A stretch of DNA of 64,000 nt from Benincasa hispida (taxonomy: Eukaryota > Streptophyta > Magnoliopsida > Cucurbitales > Cucurbitaceae), in contig NC_052351.1 in the NCBI RefSeq assembly GCF_009727055.1, positions 57,185,157-57,249,156 of the forward strand. The letters are read 5' to 3'. The notes beneath the pieces are model-generated. The model saw nothing but the letters and a program-made list of their open reading frames with translations, did no database searches and was not told the DNA's origin. Made by a program: the position numbers and the translations under genes. Position 1 is the first letter of the stretch. Every line of letters begins with the position of its first letter. Shown in pieces: positions 59,470 through 64,000 of the stretch.

Positions 59470-62400
59470 GAAGATCAGATAAAACTTTCTGCTACTAGAT
59501 TTCTTCACACACTCCCAGACTCATAGCTCTATACTCTACCTCAGCACTACTTCTGGCCACTACACCCTATATTTTACTCCGCCAAGTTACCAAATTTCCC
59601 CATACAAAGGTATAGTACCCTGAGGTTGACTTTCTATCAGTCACAGATACGGCCCAATCTGAGTCAGTATATGCCTCAATGCTCCGTGTGTCATGTTTCT
59701 GAACACTAAACCCTTCCCCGTGGTGGACTTCAGGTATCTCAAAATTCGAGTCACAGCTTCCACGTGCTCCTCATATGGATTCTGCATGAACTGACTTACC
59801 ACACTCACAGCATAGGAGATGTCAGGCCTAGTATGAGATAAGTAAATAAGTTTTCTTACCAAGCGTTGATACCTCTCCTTATTCACAAGAACTCCTTCCG
59901 AAATGTTTTTCAGTTTGCTATTAACCTCAATAAGAGTGTCAATGGGTTTGCATCCAGTCATTTCTGTTTCCTTCAACAAGTTCAGAGTGTATTTCTGTTG
60001 AGATACAGATATTCCTGCTTTTGATCTTGCCACTTCCATCCCGAGAAAATACCTCAAACTACCAAGATCCTTGATTTCAAATTCATCTGCCATCCTCTGT
60101 TTCAGCTTAGCAATTTCTACTGTGACATCTCCTGATAAGATGATGTCATCAACATACACCACCAACACAACAATCTTCCCTAAGGGTGATTTTTTGGTAA
60201 ACAAGGTATGATCAGAATGCCCCTGAACAAACCCTTGGGACTTAACAAATACGGTGAACCTGTCAAACCATGCCCTAGGGGACTGCTTCAACCCATATAT
60301 AAGGACTTCCTGAGTTTGCAAACATGATTCCCAAACTTAGCTTCGAAACCTAGAGGTGGACTCATGTAAACTTCCTCTTCTAACTCACCATTTAGGAAGG
60401 CATTTTTTACATCTAGTTGATGTAGGGGTCAATCTTTATTTACGGCGATAGACAGAAGAACACGAATCGTGTTTAACTTAGCCACTGGGGAAAAAATTTC
60501 TGAATAATCAATCCCATACGTCTGAGTGAACCCTTTAGCAACTAACCTGGCCTTATATCTCTCGAGCGTTCCGTCAGACTTATACTTCACTATGAACACT
60601 CATTTGTAACCAACTGTTCTATGACCTCTAGGGAGAGCTACTAACTCCCAAGTCTTATTTACCTCGAGAGCTCTCATTTCCTCCATTACTGCTGCTTTCC
60701 ACTCGGGAACTTCCATGGCCGCATGTACACTGGTAGGTATTGCTAGAGTATCCAGTTGAGTAGTGAAAGCCTTAAAACCAGGAGATAAGTTACTATAGGT
60801 CAGAAAACTATGCAAAGGGTACTTTGTACATGACCTGGTTCCCTTTCTCAGAGCAATTGGCATATCCATAATGGTATCATAATTGTTAGTTTTCGCCTGT
60901 CTCTCTTCAGTATCAGACTTCTGAGACAATTCTGCATCTTCTTGAGGATCTTTTAGCACCTCATTACCTCCTGAAATTTCAACCTTCTCTGAGCTCGTCT
61001 CATCATTTTCTATGTTCTCAGATTTCTCTTCAAGAATCTCCTCTAAAACAACAGGATCTTGAACCTGAGCTGGTTCCGACGCTTGGACACTTTCCGATGG
61101 AACACCAAAGGTTTCCTGAATTTCCTTTCTGAGATTCTTCCTATAGTATGTTATCCAGGGCACTTGTCTAGAACGAAGGACAGACATGGGAACAACAAGA
61201 GCAGAATTAGGTTCAAGACTAGGTAGACTGGGTCCAAGGAATATTCGGACTAGGCTCAAGTTCAGGAATATTAGGACTAGGCTCAAGATTGAAACTAATA
61301 GGTACGGAACATGTGGAACTATTAGTCTCTTCATTCGTGGTCTCCCCCTGAAGATGACTAACGGGAAAGAACGTTTATTTTCATAGTGACAAAATATTTT
61401 CTGGAAGATGGGTGAAAGCATTTATAGCCTCGCTGATGAAGGGGATACCCGACAAACACACATTTTGTAGCTCGTGGAGCAAACTTAGTCCGGTGTGGAC
61501 CATGAGTATGAACAAAAGTTGTACACCCAAACACACGAAGAGGAACCTCAAGAATAAGACGAGTAGACTGATAGGACTCTTTGAAGCACTCAAGAGGGGT
61601 TTGAAACTTTAGAACTCGTGAAGGCATTCTATTAATGAGATGAGCTGCGGTAAGAACCGCATCTCCCCACAGGTACGAAGGGAGAGACGTTGGAATCATC
61701 AAGGAACGAGCAACTTCAATAAGATGGCGATTTTTCCGTTCAACCACCCCGTTTTGTTGTGGAGTATACGCACACGAGTTCTGATGGCTGACCCCTTTTG
61801 ACGGTAGGAATTCCTGTAGGGTGTGATTGACAAACTCACGACCATTGTCACTCCGAAGAATGACAATCTTTGTGTTGAACTGTGTTAATATAATGGTATA
61901 GAACTGTTTGAAGGTAGGTAGAACCTCGGACTTATCAGCAAGGAGATATACCCATGTACGTCAGGTATGGTCATCGATGAAAGTTACAAACCACCGTTTA
62001 CCAGACAGGGTAGAGATGTTTGAGAGACCCAAAACATCACTGTGGACAAGGTGGAAAGGCTGGGTAGGTTTATAGGGCTGAGAAACAAAAGACACACGAG
62101 GTTGTTTAGCACGTATACAGACATCACAAGATAATGAAGAAACATTCACATTATGGAATAAATGAGGAAACAAATATCGCATATATTGAAAACTCAGATG
62201 TCCAAGATGAAAATGCCACGATAAATAATTTGTTTCAGACATAGTAAAAGAAGATAAAAGACTAATCATAAACAAGCTCCAAGATGAAGCATCTTCAGAA
62301 AGGAAATAGAGGCCTCTGTCATATCGGGCAATGCCAATCGTATTCCTCGAGCTCAAGTCCTGAAACAAAGTAGCATCTAGTGAGAAGACAACTTTACAGT

Positions 62401-62695
62401 TCAAATTTTTTGTAATTTTACTTATTGATAACAAGTTGTAAGAAATTTTGGGCACATGTAGGACATTTTGTAGAGTTAATCCCTGAAATGGTGACAGTCT
62501 GGCTTTTCCAGTAACAGGAGCGAATAACTCATCCGCAATTCGAATCCTCTCATTTCCAACGCTTGGATAGTATGAGAGAAATCGGTCGGATGAGTCGGTC
62601 GAGTGATCGGTCGCTCCTGAATCTAGAATCCATAACTCATTCCCTTTAACAAGGAAACTAAACGATTGAGGGTTACCGCAAGCCAAAATTATCAT
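59470..62695 (-). pseudogene. Copia D pol (protease, integrase, RT, RNase H)
   Basis: Minus-strand order. Protease with ILDSGATDHS (62630-62600). Pre-integrase SWHFHLGHLSFQYM and CDVCIRAKQP (62215-62090). Integrase LVHSDVLGLS and FIDDHT-stop at about 61961; the stop stands where an arginine codon is expected, a single TGA. After it LRSDNGREFVNHTLQEF and NGVVERKNRHLIEVARSLM (61870-61700), then KCVFVGYPLHQRGYKCF. A frameshift follows near 61360. The linker and RT start with MEVPEWKAAVMEEM (60715) and [15 protein letters not shown]. Next are [18 protein letters not shown] (60415-60365), [10 protein letters not shown] (60300) and VYVDDIILSG (60155, intact YVDD). RNase H follows with another frameshift near 59650. 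It is nearly whole, broken by a few stops and frameshifts. It resembles RE1-type copia pol. Confidence 0.88.
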
Positions 62696-62699
62696 TTCT

Positions 62700-63532
62700 A
62701 TAGTCCCATTTAGGTTGAATAAAAGAGTTTAGTAGTCCCTCGGCCTTCGGGCATGCCGATAGGTACAGAGTAGAAACATTGATACTCGAATTGTGCTTCG
62801 TAATACACTCTGGGGAAAAATCATGGTCAATCACTCCTGGCTCCAAGGGCGGCCATCTATTATTTGGAGACTAACGAATTGTTGTTGGAGTTCCCCATGA
62901 GATTCATATCTGGAATTATTCTGTCCAAGGTCATGGTTTTCTTCAATGGAATCACCCATTTGAAACCTGAGGTTGAACTGGGTACACATGAGGAAGAGGT
63001 TGTCCACTATGGTACTATGAAGAGCGGCTACTTCCGGAAAGTCCCACCGGTGCAAAAAAAATACGGCAGTCCGTGATCGGCATTGCTTCCCAGAACAGTT
63101 GCAAACGGTGGGTAACGGTCAAGAGAGCTCGACGATGCTGTTGGGTTGAAGAAAACGCGCGCGATCTGACCCGACCCGTAGCTGGAGCAAACCCACGACG
63201 CCTGGAGTAAATCCGATCCAATGCGAAGTCGAAGGGCCGATCGTGTGCGAAGTCGAAGTATCGAGCGTGTGCGAAGTGGAAAGAACCGATCGCATGCGAA
63301 GTCGAGGGACTTTCATCGATGATGTTTCGGCTGGAACGGCTATTCTGCTGCGTCTGGGAGCTGATTCGGCACCCGGCTGGAGCTGTTCGGCTGCGCCGCC
63401 TGGGATGATGGTTCGGAAGATACCGATCAAATGCTGCTGAATCACAACCACATTAGTCGTGTCTGCAGTGTACCTTCACTTACAAATTTGATGACTGAGT
63501 TTCTTCTATTGGGGCTAGGGTTTCATCACCTT
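62700..63532 (-). other. Copia D leader/gag position with an atypical repetitive ORF
   Basis: Only 840 bp separate the primer site from protease, too little for a complete copia Gag plus leader, and I find no Gag core or CCHC knuckle. The minus frame 63451-63119 (110 residues) contains an eight-residue repeat, STSHTLDT, STSHTIGP, STSHWIGF, from a 24-bp tandem repeat at 63221-63305. The frame 63055-62831 has QLQQQFVSLQI-type sequence that may be a Gag tail. The segment 63100-63440 is GC-richer than the rest of the element. This could be a deleted Gag, a leader or captured host DNA. Confidence 0.45.
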
Positions 63533-63544
63533 GCTCTGATACCA
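63533..63544 (-). other. Primer-binding site of copia D
   Basis: GCTCTGATACCA on the + strand, the exact reverse complement of TGGTATCAGAGC, directly abutting the 5' LTR at 63545. Confidence 0.9.
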
Positions 63545-63755
63545 TATTGAAATAGAAAAGAAAGAAACGACACAAGAGTTTACGTGGAAAAACCCTAATT
63601 CAGGGAAGAAAACCACGATAGAAAGGCTTATTATTTTAATGAATACATACATAGATCCCCAACCTCAGATATAAATAGATGAGGTGAAACCCTAATTTAG
63701 CAAAAATAGTATAAATTACAAAAATGCCTTAGGGCTAATTCAACGTATTTCAACA
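63545..63755 (-). repeat. 5' LTR of copia D
   Basis: 211 bp, TATTGAAATAG to GTATTTCAACA on the + strand. Near-identical to 58971-59193 apart from indels in A-runs and a few substitutions. Confidence 0.9.
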
Positions 63756-64000
63756 GATTCCCTCTAATGAACAATACAACATAGTCAAACTATGTGTGAA
63801 CACCTCTCGAGCCAGAGAAGGTGTGTGGCGCCACATGTTTAAGCCCTGGAATCAGCCCTTAAGGGAGCTTGCTATCTACTTGCCCCTACTTCCGGAAGGG
63901 AGTGATTTCCATCTTGTGTACGCTGAGTTCTCAGCTCCCAATCAGACGAAGCCCCAAAGTGGTAGGTTTGAGTCGGCGACCTAGGCCATCGCAACCCATG
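63756..64000 (-). mobile_element. Copia C LTR, minus, right portion
   Basis: Continuation of the LTR at 57906-58970 after element D. It has CTCTAATGAACAATACAACA, AGGTGTGTGGCGCCACA (compare 42740-42770) and GGAATCAGCCCTTAAGGGAG. It runs out of the window before the TGTTGGG end. Confidence 0.75.

Larger units (their letters stand above)
58971..63755 (-). mobile_element. Copia D: nearly complete element nested in a copia C LTR (TSD GATTC)
   Basis: Short LTRs (211 and 223 bp), a primer site, protease-integrase-RT-RNase H and a purine tract form a whole 4.8-kb copia element on the minus strand. Perfect five-base duplications GATTC lie at 58966-58970 and 63756-63760. Removing the element and one GATTC restores the familiar LTR phrase CCACTGATTCCCTCTAATGAAC. 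The LTRs differ mostly by single-base length changes, so this is the youngest insertion in the window. The ends are TG...TA rather than TG...CA. Confidence 0.92.

Overview
This window looks like transposon-rich nuclear DNA of a dicot plant. It is AT-rich, contains one intron-bearing plant gene, and is otherwise filled with LTR retrotransposons that use an initiator-Met tRNA primer site (TGGTATCAGAGC and variants). The terminal repeats that begin TGTTGGG(A/G)TTGATG(T/C)CC and TGTTGGGTTTTATGTCC resemble Ty1/copia families I associate with Cucurbitaceae. That assignment is from memory and is an inference, not a database result.

The only host gene I can support is FIS1, a tail-anchored outer-membrane fission factor of mitochondria and peroxisomes. 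It lies at 13541-15976 on the + strand in five exons. All splice sites are GT-AG, the reading frame is intact, and it encodes 167 residues. A TATA box lies about 170 bp upstream. The flanks at 12345-13364 and 15977-18209 show no other gene.

Layout, left to right. 1-2811: a copia family A deletion derivative (gag scrap, 3' leader, + LTR). 2812-4907: copia E, with integrase C-terminus, RT, RNase H and a 3' LTR. 5669-12344: copia B, a decayed TNT1-94-like element with both LTRs. 12345-18209: the FIS1 island. 18210-20102: a lone copia C LTR. 20103-22260: spacer with a nested inverted repeat. 22260-24136: minus-strand copia C remnant. 24137-38479: a + copia C element (5' LTR, gag, PR, integrase scrap, 3' LTR) apparently split by a minus-strand copia C element, which is itself split by a non-autonomous element at 31002-34425. 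38490-45090: minus-strand copia A and C pieces, including a solo LTR at 42048-43297. 45091-49325: minus-strand copia A element with no coding interior. 49326-51936: minus-strand copia gag-pol scrap. 51937-53474: poly(T)-headed insertion and a possible Gypsy LTR. 53475-57905: minus-strand Gypsy chromovirus. 57906-64000: a minus-strand copia C LTR interrupted by a nearly complete minus-strand copia element D (58971-63755) with perfect GATTC target duplications.

Every retroelement ORF carries stops, frameshifts or deletions, so I expect none to be autonomous. The most consequential observation is technical. At 44656-44693 two Tn5 mosaic ends lie back to back, which is the Nextera mate-pair junction adapter. 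It sits exactly where the gag and protease part of a copia element is missing, so the assembly is chimeric there. I found no CRISPR array, rRNA or tRNA gene, and no convincing new biological system. The real interest is in the nesting order, target-site duplications, internal repeats and assembly artefacts.
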